From an uncultured Pelagibacteraceae bacterium (GTDB taxonomy: Bacteria; Pseudomonadota; Alphaproteobacteria; Pelagibacterales; Pelagibacteraceae), in the NCBI GenBank assembly GCA_902570425.1, contig CACFYB010000001.1, forward strand, positions 62,001 through 126,000: a stretch of DNA of 64,000 bases, in the 5' to 3' direction. Below are positions 1 to 8,884 of this stretch, in pieces (positions within the stretch are counted from its first letter, which is position 1; each line of letters starts with the position of its first letter). The position numbers were made by a program, and so were the translations under genes. A model generated the notes under the pieces. The model was given only the letters and a program-made list of their open reading frames with translations. It was not told where the DNA came from and ran no database searches.

Positions 1-273
1 AACAAAATCATTTTTAAAAAGAATATCTAATAAACCACCCTGCCCATGTTCTAGCAAGTTAAGATTATGATTAATTACAGAAATATTTTTAGTATTAAGA
101 TCTATTAATTTAAATTTTCCACTTTTTTCTGTAATTAATAATTCTTTATCATTAATAAAAGTAGATCCCCAGGGACCTTCTAAATCTACAATCTTTTTAA
201 ATTTTAAATTTTCTGCAAAAGAATAATTTACATAAAATAAAAATAAAAAAAATGTAACAACTATTCTTATCAC
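1..273 (-). CDS. PQQ-dependent sugar dehydrogenase (glucose/sorbosone dehydrogenase family), N-terminal part, truncated by window edge
   Basis: Reverse-strand translation from GTG at 273: MIRIVVTFFLFLFYVNYSFAENLKFKKIVDLEGPWGSTFINDKELLITEKSGKFKLIDL...GQGGLLDILFKNDFV; signal peptide plus PWG / LLITE.G / GQGGLLD motifs. Confidence 0.75.
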   Translation of the reverse strand, partial: MIRIVVTFFLFLFYVNYSFAENLKFKKIVDLEGPWGSTFINDKELLITEKSGKFKLIDLNTKNISVINHNLNLLEHGQGGLLDILFKNDFV

Positions 274-274
274 T

Positions 275-985
275 TTAAGAAAGTTTTGACCTGCCGCCAT
301 CAACAGCAATAATTTGACCTGTAACCCAGGAGCTATCATCAGTAATAAGAAATTTTGCAAGAGAGGCGGAGTCTTTCCCTTCTCCTAATCTTTTTAAAGG
401 ATGTGCTTTGGCTATCCCGTCAGCTAACGCTTTATTTTTTAACATTGGCTCAGCAATTTTGGAGTTAGTCAAACTAGGTGCAATACAATTAACTCTAATG
501 TTAGGGGCAAATTCTGCAGCTAGAGAAACTGTTAAACCTTCAACAGCAGCTTTTGTAGAAGCAATAATTGCATGATTTGTGAAGCCTCTTTGAGCAGCAA
601 CTGTAGAAAATAAAACAACTGACCCTTTATTCTTTTTTAAACTATCTTGGTAGCCTTTAATAACTTCGACTGCTGAATATAGATTTAATTTCATACACTT
701 ATTAAAGTCTTGTTCATTAACCATTCTTAGAGGTTTCAAATCTATTGAACCAACACAATAAGCAATACCTTTAATATCCGAAATATCATTTTTAACTTTC
801 TCTATAAATCCGTTCTCTAACACATCAGCTACTGTAAAAGGACAACCTAATTTTTCCGAAATACTTTTTGTTTCATTTTCATTTCTACCAACTAAATGAA
901 CGTTATTTCCTGAATTCACTAATTGTTCAGCTAAGCTAGATCCGATTGAACCTGTCGCACCAAAGATTAAATATTTTTCTGACAT
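275..985 (-). CDS. SDR family NAD(P)-dependent oxidoreductase
   Basis: GATGSIG nucleotide motif, C-terminal VTGQIIAVDGG. Confidence 0.9.
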   Translation of the reverse strand: MSEKYLIFGATGSIGSSLAEQLVNSGNNVHLVGRNENETKSISEKLGCPFTVADVLENGFIEKVKNDISDIKGIAYCVGSIDLKPLRMVNEQDFNKCMKLNLYSAVEVIKGYQDSLKKNKGSVVLFSTVAAQRGFTNHAIIASTKAAVEGLTVSLAAEFAPNIRVNCIAPSLTNSKIAEPMLKNKALADGIAKAHPLKRLGEGKDSASLAKFLITDDSSWVTGQIIAVDGGRSKLS

Positions 986-1012
986 AAAAAAATTTATTAG
1001 TTATATTTAACT

Positions 1013-2503
1013 ATGAAGTTATTTTTTATACTGGGTAATCAATTATTTCCATCAAAATACTTGGACCGCTTCAAAAAAGACCACCTCTTTTTTATGGCTG
1101 AAGATTACCAATTATGTACTTATGAAAAACATCATAAACAAAAAATACTTCTTTTTTTGTCATCAATGCGTTCTCATGCAGATAGCCTTAAACGAGGTAA
1201 ATTTAAAATAGAGTATATCAAAATAGAGGATAAAGCATTTAAAGATGATTATTTAAAAAAATTAAAAAAAATAATTATCTCAAAAAAAATAGATGAAATT
1301 TCAAGTTTTGAAGTCGAGGATAAATTTTTTGAGAAAAAAATTAATCAATTTGTGAAAAAAGAAAAGATCAAATGGAATATTATTCAAACTCCGATGTTTT
1401 TGAACTCAAGAGACGAATTTAAACAATATCTATCTAAATCAAAAAAACCTTTCATGGCAACTTTTTATAAGGAAGTAAGAAAAAAATCTGGAATATTAAT
1501 GGGTTCTGATGGAAATCCTATTGGAGGCAAATGGAGTTTTGATGAAGATAATAGAAATAAGTTACCAAAAAATATTTCTATTCCAAAGTTTCCTAAAATT
1601 AATGAAACAAATCATACTAAAAAATTAAAACCCATTATTGAAAAAATATTTAAAGATCATCCAGGAACAACCAAAAATTTTTGGTTTGCTACAGAGTATA
1701 ATGATGTGGTCAAATTATTGAATTTTTTTATTAAAGAAAAATCTAATTTATTTGGTGATTATGAAGACGCTGTAGATCAAAAAGATAATATCTTATTTCA
1801 CAGCGCTTTAAGTCCTTATATCAACTTAGGTTTAATCACACCTGAATTTATTATCAAAAAAGTTTTAGATTTTCATAAGAGTAAAAAAATCAGATTAAAT
1901 TCTCTAGAAGGTTATGTTCGTCAGGTTATAGGGTGGAGAGAATTTATGAGAGGAATTTATCAAAGTTACTCAAATGAGATGGAAACTGGAAATTTTTTCA
2001 AACAAAATCGTAAAATGAAAAAGTCATGGTATGATGGAACGACAGGTTTAGCTCCATTAGATTACGCAATTAAAAATGCATTAAATTTTGGATGGTCTCA
2101 TCACATTGAAAGATTAATGATTTTATCAAACATAATGAACCTTTGTGAAATAAAACCTAATATTGTTTACAAATGGTTCATGGAGATGTTTGTAGACTCC
2201 TCAGATTGGGTAATGGTACCTAATGTTTATGGTATGGGGTTATTTAGTGATGGGGGAATTTTTGCAACCAAACCATACATTTGTGGATCAAGTTATTTTA
2301 TGAAAATGATGGATTTTAAAAAAGGAGAGTGGTGTAATACGATGGACGGACTTTACTGGAGATTTATAGATCGTAATAGAAAGTTTTTTTTAAAAAATCC
2401 AAGACTTTCAATGATGGTAAGAATATTTGATAAAATGAAAGTGGATAGAAGAAAATTAATTTTGTTGGCTGCAGATAAATTCATTAAAGAAAACACAATT
2501 TAG
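1013..2503 (+). CDS. Cryptochrome/photolyase-related protein of the FeS-BCP/CryB (DPRP) family
   Basis: N-terminal FILGNQL..., C-terminal GWREFMRG, WSHHIERLMILSN, DWVMVPNVYGMGLFSDGG, TKPYICGSSY. Confidence 0.88.
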   Translation: MKLFFILGNQLFPSKYLDRFKKDHLFFMAEDYQLCTYEKHHKQKILLFLSSMRSHADSLKRGKFKIEYIKIEDKAFKDDYLKKLKKIIISKKIDEISSFEVEDKFFEKKINQFVKKEKIKWNIIQTPMFLNSRDEFKQYLSKSKKPFMATFYKEVRKKSGILMGSDGNPIGGKWSFDEDNRNKLPKNISIPKFPKINETNHTKKLKPIIEKIFKDHPGTTKNFWFATEYNDVVKLLNFFIKEKSNLFGDYEDAVDQKDNILFHSALSPYINLGLITPEFIIKKVLDFHKSKKIRLNSLEGYVRQVIGWREFMRGIYQSYSNEMETGNFFKQNRKMKKSWYDGTTGLAPLDYAIKNALNFGWSHHIERLMILSNIMNLCEIKPNIVYKWFMEMFVDSSDWVMVPNVYGMGLFSDGGIFATKPYICGSSYFMKMMDFKKGEWCNTMDGLYWRFIDRNRKFFLKNPRLSMMVRIFDKMKVDRRKLILLAADKFIKENTI

Positions 2504-2631
2504 TGAAAAAAGAAAATTTACCAATTAAGGTTTGTCCAATATGTCAAAGACAATTTAAATGGAGAAGAAAATGGAGACTTAATTGGGAAAAGGTTAAGTA
2601 TTGTTCAAAAAAATGTTCATCAAAAAAATGA
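2503..2631 (+). CDS. DUF2256-type zinc-ribbon microprotein (42 aa), not in the ORF track
   Basis: GTG overlapping the upstream TAG; MKKENLPIKVCPICQRQFKWRRKWRLNWEKVKYCSKKCSSKK; CPxC...WRxKW...W..VKYCSxxC pattern. Confidence 0.85.
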   Translation: MKKENLPIKVCPICQRQFKWRRKWRLNWEKVKYCSKKCSSKK

Positions 2632-4058
2632 AAAATCTTACTCAATATTTGATTTTAATTTTTTTTGTAATTCTTACAAATAATACTCGTGCAGAATTTT
2701 TTGAAGATCTATCAAAAATTATTGAAAATAATGAAAAAAGGCTCAGCTATGGTATTTCAGTATCAGATTTTAATAGGGATGGAAATTATGAGTTTTTAGT
2801 AACAGGATTTGGTTATCCTAATTTAGCTTTATCTTTTCAGGATGGAAAATTAAAGAATCTAAATCAGCAAAAAATTTTTTCAGATACTTTAAAAAGAACT
2901 ATAGGAGTTGCTGCGTGTGATATCGATAAAGATGGCTTTGAAGAAATTTACTTTCTAAATACAGATACATATAGTGGGGATAAAAAATATTCAGATAGAT
3001 TATTAGATATAGAAGTTAATAATTATTTTGATTTATTCGAATTAGAAAAAAATAAAGAAAACCTAAATTTAACAGCAGGAAGATCTGTAGTTTGTGTGGA
3101 TAGAAAGGGAGATGGTGAATATGGAATTTATGTAGCAAATTACGGAGGCCCAACCAGATTTTATGAGATTGAAGATGAATTGATTAAAGATAAGGCTCAG
3201 AGTTTAAATCTTGATAATATCACCGGTGGAAGAGCAGTGGTATCAGGACATATCTTGTCAGATAGAGCAGATATTTTTGCAGCAAATGAGAGGGGAGCAA
3301 ATTTTCTTTATAAAAATAATAATGGAAATTTTGAAGATGTAGCATTTGATTATAGAGTAGATGATGCAATCCAAAATGGGAGAGGTACAGCTTTATCAGA
3401 CATATATTATCGTGGAAGATTAGATATTTTGAGTGGCAATTGGCTTGGATACCATAGAGCCTGGGTTCTGAAAAAAAATGAATTTAAAGATGTAGGAAAT
3501 AAAGATTTTGATAAACCTTCTAGAATAAGAACAATTATTTCTGCAGATTTTGATAACGATGGTTTTGATGAAGTTTTTATGAACAATATAGCAGAACCAA
3601 ATAAATTATTTCGTATTAAAGATAACGGAAAATTTGAACAGATAACTTTTCAAGTTGGTCTCGAAGCAAATGGTTATGGAACTGGTGCAGCAGTTGCAGA
3701 TATTGATAATGACGGAGTTTTAGAATTATTAATTGCTCGTGGTGAAAGTAAAGAACAACCATTAACTTTGTATAAAGCAAAAGTAAACAAAGAAAATAAA
3801 TACCTAAGAATTAAACCATTAAATAAATATGGTGCCCCAGCGAGAGGAGCTACGGTAACATTGATAACTAATAAAAGAAAGCATTCCAAAACTATTGATG
3901 CAGGATCTGGTTACTTATGTCAAATGGAACCTGTGGCACATTATGGAATTAGAAAAAATGAAAAAAATTTTAAAGTAGAGATTAAATGGACCAATGGAAC
4001 AAAAAAATTATTCAATGTAAGTGAGTTAAATCAAACAATTACTATAAAGCAAAAATGA
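2628..4058 (+). CDS. FG-GAP/VCBS repeat protein with C-terminal ASPIC/UnbV (CRTAC1-like) domain, secreted
   Basis: Signal peptide from ATG 2628 (the track starts at TTG 2601); repeated DFNRDGNYEFL/DIDKDGFEEIYF/DFDNDGFDEVF; C-terminal ARGATVTLITN...IDAGSGYL...KWTNGTKK. Confidence 0.85.
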   Translation: MKNLTQYLILIFFVILTNNTRAEFFEDLSKIIENNEKRLSYGISVSDFNRDGNYEFLVTGFGYPNLALSFQDGKLKNLNQQKIFSDTLKRTIGVAACDIDKDGFEEIYFLNTDTYSGDKKYSDRLLDIEVNNYFDLFELEKNKENLNLTAGRSVVCVDRKGDGEYGIYVANYGGPTRFYEIEDELIKDKAQSLNLDNITGGRAVVSGHILSDRADIFAANERGANFLYKNNNGNFEDVAFDYRVDDAIQNGRGTALSDIYYRGRLDILSGNWLGYHRAWVLKKNEFKDVGNKDFDKPSRIRTIISADFDNDGFDEVFMNNIAEPNKLFRIKDNGKFEQITFQVGLEANGYGTGAAVADIDNDGVLELLIARGESKEQPLTLYKAKVNKENKYLRIKPLNKYGAPARGATVTLITNKRKHSKTIDAGSGYLCQMEPVAHYGIRKNEKNFKVEIKWTNGTKKLFNVSELNQTITIKQK

Positions 4059-4744
4059 AAAAATTTTTAAATTTATCTGTGATTATATTTTTAATATTTT
4101 TTCAGCTGAAATCATTTGCTGAAGAAAAAAACTATCACAAGGAGATTATTACAGATTGGTCAAGAATATTTCCTGATCAAAATAGAAACGCGGCCGGACC
4201 CAAGTTTTTTAAATATATTATAGATAAAAAAATTACTTATGAAGATTTTATTGAATTTAATAAATTATATTGTGCAGTTTCTGGATCTTTGATAGATCCA
4301 AATAGCGACTCAGAATTTTTATTTATTGAAGAAACTAAAACTAAAAAAAAAATTTGTGGAAATTATTATAGATGTTGTGTTCCATGTTCATGTGATCTCA
4401 TGAAGTACTCTGAAACTCAAAAAATGAAATATGAATTTAAAGATGGCTTGAAGGAATTTTATGTTTTAACAATCAAAAATCCTTGTGATAAACAGGATTT
4501 CCCAAACAGAGTAAATAAAGATTATTTTTGTGATGGTAAAAAAATTAATAAATCAGAGGTGTATAGTCTTGATGATCGAATAGTTATAGGTTTGTTGCAT
4601 AATGGAAAAAGTTGTGAAAAAGATGAAATAGATTTTGTTAAAAGCCACCAAGTTACTGGTAGGTATTGTGATTTAAGAAACAATACACCTTTAGAAAATT
4701 TAGATGCTGGAATGGGTGATATTTTCATTAAATTGGCAAGATAA
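4055..4744 (+). CDS. Hypothetical secreted cysteine-rich protein
   Basis: ATGA overlap with upstream gene, signal peptide, 10 Cys in the mature part including CGNYYRCCVPCSCD. Confidence 0.7.
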   Translation: MKKFLNLSVIIFLIFFQLKSFAEEKNYHKEIITDWSRIFPDQNRNAAGPKFFKYIIDKKITYEDFIEFNKLYCAVSGSLIDPNSDSEFLFIEETKTKKKICGNYYRCCVPCSCDLMKYSETQKMKYEFKDGLKEFYVLTIKNPCDKQDFPNRVNKDYFCDGKKINKSEVYSLDDRIVIGLLHNGKSCEKDEIDFVKSHQVTGRYCDLRNNTPLENLDAGMGDIFIKLAR

Positions 4745-4772
4745 ATTTTATATACTAATTTTAAAAATTCAT

Positions 4773-4910
4773 ATGAGCAAAAAAAGAAAAAAATTAAAAA
4801 AGAAAAATCCAATGGCCAAATTATTAAGTTCACCAATGCTCAGAAATAAAATAGTAAAAAACAAAAAAAAAATTTATAATAGAAAAAAATTCAAGTTGGA
4901 AAACGAATAA
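4773..4910 (+). CDS. Small basic protein (45 aa), possibly ArfA-like
   Basis: ATG at 4773 inside track ORF 4704..4910: MSKKRKKLKKKNPMAKLLSSPMLRNKIVKNKKKIYNRKKFKLENE. Confidence 0.65.
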   Translation: MSKKRKKLKKKNPMAKLLSSPMLRNKIVKNKKKIYNRKKFKLENE

Positions 4911-4915
4911 AAAGT

Positions 4916-5137
4916 ATGAATAATAAAATTTTTGAATGGGCAGGAGTTATAACTGCAATACTATATTCATTATTTGTAGCTATGAATATTGGAATAGAAT
5001 TTTTTGGTTTTTGTTTGTTGCTTATTTCCGCAATTTTAATTGGAATTTGGGCCTATAGGGGTGGTCACAGAGGAATATTATTTTTACAATTTTTTTATGC
5101 TACAGCAGGAATTATCGGGATGTTTAGGTGGTTTTAA
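4916..5137 (+). CDS. Small integral membrane protein (73 aa)
   Basis: Two to three hydrophobic segments, conserved-looking RGGHRGI...FYATAGIIGMFRWF. Confidence 0.7.
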   Translation: MNNKIFEWAGVITAILYSLFVAMNIGIEFFGFCLLLISAILIGIWAYRGGHRGILFLQFFYATAGIIGMFRWF

Positions 5138-6273
5138 TTAAAAGTTGTAATTATTTTAGGAATATAATTTTTAAAATTAAAAAAACCTTTATTACAATAT
5201 TGCCATGAATATTGATCAAGTTTTCTAAATAAAAAATCTATTTTTAAATTATTTGAATTTAAATAATCCAGGTTTTCACCTACAGTTGGATATAACGCTA
5301 TAACTTTTTCGTTTATATTTTTAATCTCACTTATATCTACCACTTCACAATTGATAGAATTATTTTCTAATCTTTGTTTTTGATCATTTACTAAAAGAGT
5401 TTTAAATTTAATAACTCTTTCACTTAGTTTGATAGATCTATTTTCATTTTTATTTGAAATTATATAAATCTTTTTAAATTTATTATTTTGAAAATCTGTA
5501 GTTTCAAATGATAAACTATTTTCAAAAATAAAAAGATTTTCATTATCTATATTTTTATTATTAAAATCTTGTTTAACTATTGAGTAAGTTTTTTCAGAAA
5601 CTTTTGGAGGAGCGTTTTCGTTTAATTTGATATTATTAAATCTATTATTAGTGAATTTTTTAATATTCCACTCGTTTGCTAGATAGTGTTTTCCCTGTGT
5701 TTGGACTCCGGCTACCCATCTCCAACCAAGAGTGTTAGATGCAGAGTCACCATCGTAGAGATGTTGCATAAAAAACTCTGCTCCTAATTGCCAGGGTAAT
5801 TCTAATGTAAAAATCCAAATACTAGCAAACCACATTCTAGTATGATTATGTAAATAATTATTTTCTTTAAGTTCTGTTACCCAGTAATTAAAGCATTCAA
5901 TATTAGTTTTTCCATCTATTGCATTTTTGTAATTTTGGTTATCTTTATATTCTTCTCGAATTTTATTTAACTCCACTAAGTAATCTTTCCAAACGTTTGG
6001 TCGTAATTCTAACCAACCTTTCCAATATGTTCGCCATAAAACTTCTTGAATAAATTTCTCATTTTTTGAAAAAGAAAATTTGCTTAGTGATTTTTCTATC
6101 ACCTCTTTTTCATTGATTATTCCATGGGTTATATATGGTGATAAACCAGATATATTTGTTCTGTTTTGTGGTCCAAAATCAAAATTCCTTAATTTGGAAT
6201 ATTCAGAAAGATTTTTTTCAACAAAATTATTTAATTTATTTAAGGCCGCAGCCTTAGAGGCTTCAAATTTCAT
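5134..6273 (-). CDS. Photolyase/cryptochrome FAD-binding domain protein lacking the N-terminal alpha/beta domain
   Basis: SGLSPYITHG, FIQEVLWRTYWKGWLE, YLHNHTRMWFASIWIF, DGDSASNTLGWRWVAGVQTQGK motifs start at the N terminus. Confidence 0.88.
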   Translation of the reverse strand: MKFEASKAAALNKLNNFVEKNLSEYSKLRNFDFGPQNRTNISGLSPYITHGIINEKEVIEKSLSKFSFSKNEKFIQEVLWRTYWKGWLELRPNVWKDYLVELNKIREEYKDNQNYKNAIDGKTNIECFNYWVTELKENNYLHNHTRMWFASIWIFTLELPWQLGAEFFMQHLYDGDSASNTLGWRWVAGVQTQGKHYLANEWNIKKFTNNRFNNIKLNENAPPKVSEKTYSIVKQDFNNKNIDNENLFIFENSLSFETTDFQNNKFKKIYIISNKNENRSIKLSERVIKFKTLLVNDQKQRLENNSINCEVVDISEIKNINEKVIALYPTVGENLDYLNSNNLKIDFLFRKLDQYSWQYCNKGFFNFKNYIPKIITTFN

Positions 6274-6280
6274 TTTTTGT

Positions 6281-6661
6281 TTATTTTGATTTTTTTTTCT
6301 TTAGACCGAGCTTATCACTATGTCTTAATCTTAAAATAACAATTGCACCAGCAATGAGAACTATAGCAATAGCTTCATAAACTAATGCGGTTGGGTCCAT
6401 TTCTTTACCTTGAAGAATAATAAATCTTGCTAAAGCAGTAATTGCTATTAATAAAGGGAGCGTAATACTAATTGATTGTTGGTTCCAAAAAACCCTTACC
6501 ATTGCCAGCACTTCTAAGTAAAGAAACATCAATAACAAATCTGCAAGAGTAACAGATCTATTTTGAAACATTTTGTACATTTCTATACCAACTGCAATAA
6601 CTGTACTTATCAATATGATAACCATTAAAATAAGTTGTAAATTTTTTGCTATTTTTTCCAT
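6281..6661 (-). CDS. PsiE family (phosphate-starvation-inducible) membrane protein
   Basis: PsiE-like four-helix pattern: LLLMFLYLEVLAMV...ITALARFIIL. Confidence 0.75.
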   Translation of the reverse strand: MEKIAKNLQLILMVIILISTVIAVGIEMYKMFQNRSVTLADLLLMFLYLEVLAMVRVFWNQQSISITLPLLIAITALARFIILQGKEMDPTALVYEAIAIVLIAGAIVILRLRHSDKLGLKKKKSK

Positions 6662-7119
6662 TACTTATCTTTACTAAAAGGTAGCCATTTTTCAAATACT
6701 GATTTTGAGGAACCATCATATGGAATTGAATAAGAGTATGGGTTTGGACTAGTTAATACTTCAATTCCTTTTGAAAAGACAAATATAAATACAATTACAA
6801 AAACAAGCACCATTATTTTGAATGGATCAAAATTTTTTGTTTTAAATACGCTAGCTGAATTTTCTTCAGCTCTATGAAAATGCTTGAAGGTCATATACAC
6901 AGCAAATATCAAACCTATATGAGCTAAAAAGAGTCCAGTCCAACCAAATACAAATGTAGTATATGAAAATACATATAAACTAAAAACAGTTGTCCAAATA
7001 AAACTTAAGACTAATAAGATTTGTAATCTTACGGTTTTAGGAAGAGAGCGCAGATCATTTTTGCTGTCGTCAAACAAAATATTTGCTGTATCTTTCATCC
7101 AATTTTTAAGTGATTCCAT
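6661..7119 (-). CDS. Hypothetical membrane protein
   Basis: Several TM segments; in operon with the PsiE-like gene. Confidence 0.6.
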   Translation of the reverse strand: MESLKNWMKDTANILFDDSKNDLRSLPKTVRLQILLVLSFIWTTVFSLYVFSYTTFVFGWTGLFLAHIGLIFAVYMTFKHFHRAEENSASVFKTKNFDPFKIMVLVFVIVFIFVFSKGIEVLTSPNPYSYSIPYDGSSKSVFEKWLPFSKDK

Positions 7120-7180
7120 GGAAATTAAGTTATGTTTTTTTTAAAAATAAACAATCTCTAAATTGTCCTCAAATAAACTG

Positions 7181-8368
7181 CTAGTTTCTTAACTTTTTTT
7201 TATGAGAATTTATAAATTTCTCTACATTTGATTTATTAAAAGATTTATTTTCCTCAAAAGAAACTTTTTTAATTGAGTACGCATTACTTTTTGTAATTCT
7301 AGATTGAATAGTTATATTTCCTTTATAAAGTTTAAGTTTAACAGATCCGTTTACTTTATTTTTTTTAAGATCAACAATCTTTTGAAGTTTAAATCTTTCT
7401 TTTGAGTACCAATAACCATTATAAATTAGTTCTGCATATCTGGGCATAATCGAGTCTTTCTTGTGCATTGTTTCTCTATCAAGTGTTACTGACTCAATAG
7501 CTCTATGAGCTTTAATTAAAAGTGTTCCACCAGGTGTTTCATATACTCCTCTTGACTTTATTCCTAAAAATCTATTTTCAACTAAATCAACTCTTCCAAT
7601 ACCATTTTTTCCAGCAACAAGATTAAGTTTAGTTAGAATTTTTTCAGGACTAAATTTTTTACCATTGATACCTATTGGATCCCCATTTTTAAAATTAATA
7701 GTTATAAATGTTTCTTTATTAGGTGCTTTTTTAGGTGAAGTTGTTCTTTGAAAGATAAATTCCGGAGCAAAATTTCTTGGATTTTCGAGAATTTTACCCT
7801 CAGTAGATGTGTGAAATATATTATCATCAACAGAGAAAGGTGATGCACCTTTTTTATCTTTTGGAATAGGAATGTCATGTCTCTTTGCATAATTAATTAA
7901 GTCTGTTCTAGATTTTAAATTCCAAATTCTCCAAGGTGCAATAACTTTTATTTTTGGACCAAAATAATGATACCCAAGTTCAAATCTAACTTGATCATTC
8001 CCCTTTCCAGTTGCTCCATGGGCTACAGCGAAAGCTTTATATTTTTTTGCGATTCTAATTTGATCTTTTGCAATCAATGGTCTTGCAATTGAAGTCCCCA
8101 ACAAATAAACACCTTCATAAATTGCATGACCACGCATCATTGGAAAAACATAATTTTTTATAAACATGTTTTTTAAATTATTAATTATTACTTTTTTTAC
8201 TCCAAACTTTTTTGCGTTAGAAACAATTCTTTTTTTATTAATTTCTTGACCTATATCAGCAGTATAACAAATTATTTCAGCATTATATCTTTGTTGTAAC
8301 CATTTAAGTATAATAGAGGTATCCAAACCACCAGAATAAGCTAAAACAATTCTTTTTTTTGATTTCAT
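7181..8368 (-). CDS. argG: Argininosuccinate synthase
   Basis: AYSGGLDTSIILKWL, GATGKGNDQVRFE. Confidence 0.97.
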   Translation of the reverse strand: MKSKKRIVLAYSGGLDTSIILKWLQQRYNAEIICYTADIGQEINKKRIVSNAKKFGVKKVIINNLKNMFIKNYVFPMMRGHAIYEGVYLLGTSIARPLIAKDQIRIAKKYKAFAVAHGATGKGNDQVRFELGYHYFGPKIKVIAPWRIWNLKSRTDLINYAKRHDIPIPKDKKGASPFSVDDNIFHTSTEGKILENPRNFAPEFIFQRTTSPKKAPNKETFITINFKNGDPIGINGKKFSPEKILTKLNLVAGKNGIGRVDLVENRFLGIKSRGVYETPGGTLLIKAHRAIESVTLDRETMHKKDSIMPRYAELIYNGYWYSKERFKLQKIVDLKKNKVNGSVKLKLYKGNITIQSRITKSNAYSIKKVSFEENKSFNKSNVEKFINSHKKKLRN

Positions 8369-8371
8369 TTA

Positions 8372-8884
8372 TTAACTGCAAGCTTTTTTTGCAGTACCGT
8401 ATGCTTTTGTAAATCCAAGCAATGAGTAATGATCTATAGTTTGTGATCCTTTTTCATTATATCCAGTGATCATTATTCTCGATCCTTTTTTCATGACTTT
8501 GACCATAATATTCTCTTTTTTATTACTAGTCATCCAAGCAAAGCCTTGTTGTTTTATATCAAATTTAAATTTATTATTTCCAGAAGTTGCTAATACCGAA
8601 TTGTTTTTATTAAATTTATAACCAGCAGTTGTGCTGATTTCATCTGAAATTTTTTCACCAGGTCTAAAAGTTACAAATAATCTAGCATCTCTCTTATCTT
8701 TTTTTGGAGCCTGTAAAACAGGAATTGATTGAGCAAAACATACTTTTCCCGATGTCTCCGACACAACCATTACTTCCCAATCTTTAAATTTACCAATTTT
8801 TTTTAAATTTTCAGCAAACGTTTGAGATATAAAAGATATCAAAATAATTATTGATAAAGATATAGTTTTTTTAATTATGGACAT
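8372..8884 (-). CDS. Invasion-associated locus B (IalB) family protein
   Basis: Signal peptide; FKDWEVMVV...GKVCFAQS and C-terminal LGFTKAYGTAKKAC. Confidence 0.8.
   Translation of the reverse strand: MSIIKKTISLSIIILISFISQTFAENLKKIGKFKDWEVMVVSETSGKVCFAQSIPVLQAPKKDKRDARLFVTFRPGEKISDEISTTAGYKFNKNNSVLATSGNNKFKFDIKQQGFAWMTSNKKENIMVKVMKKGSRIMITGYNEKGSQTIDHYSLLGFTKAYGTAKKACS

Noticed and set aside
4522-4836. 104-aa minus-strand ORF spanning the end of the cysteine-rich gene
   Set aside because: Overlaps two better-supported plus-strand ORFs; composition is typical of antisense AT-rich sequence.
5134-5137. Convergent genes sharing bidirectional stop codons (TTAA)
   Set aside because: Consistent with genome streamlining; similar tight overlaps occur throughout the window, so it is not specific.
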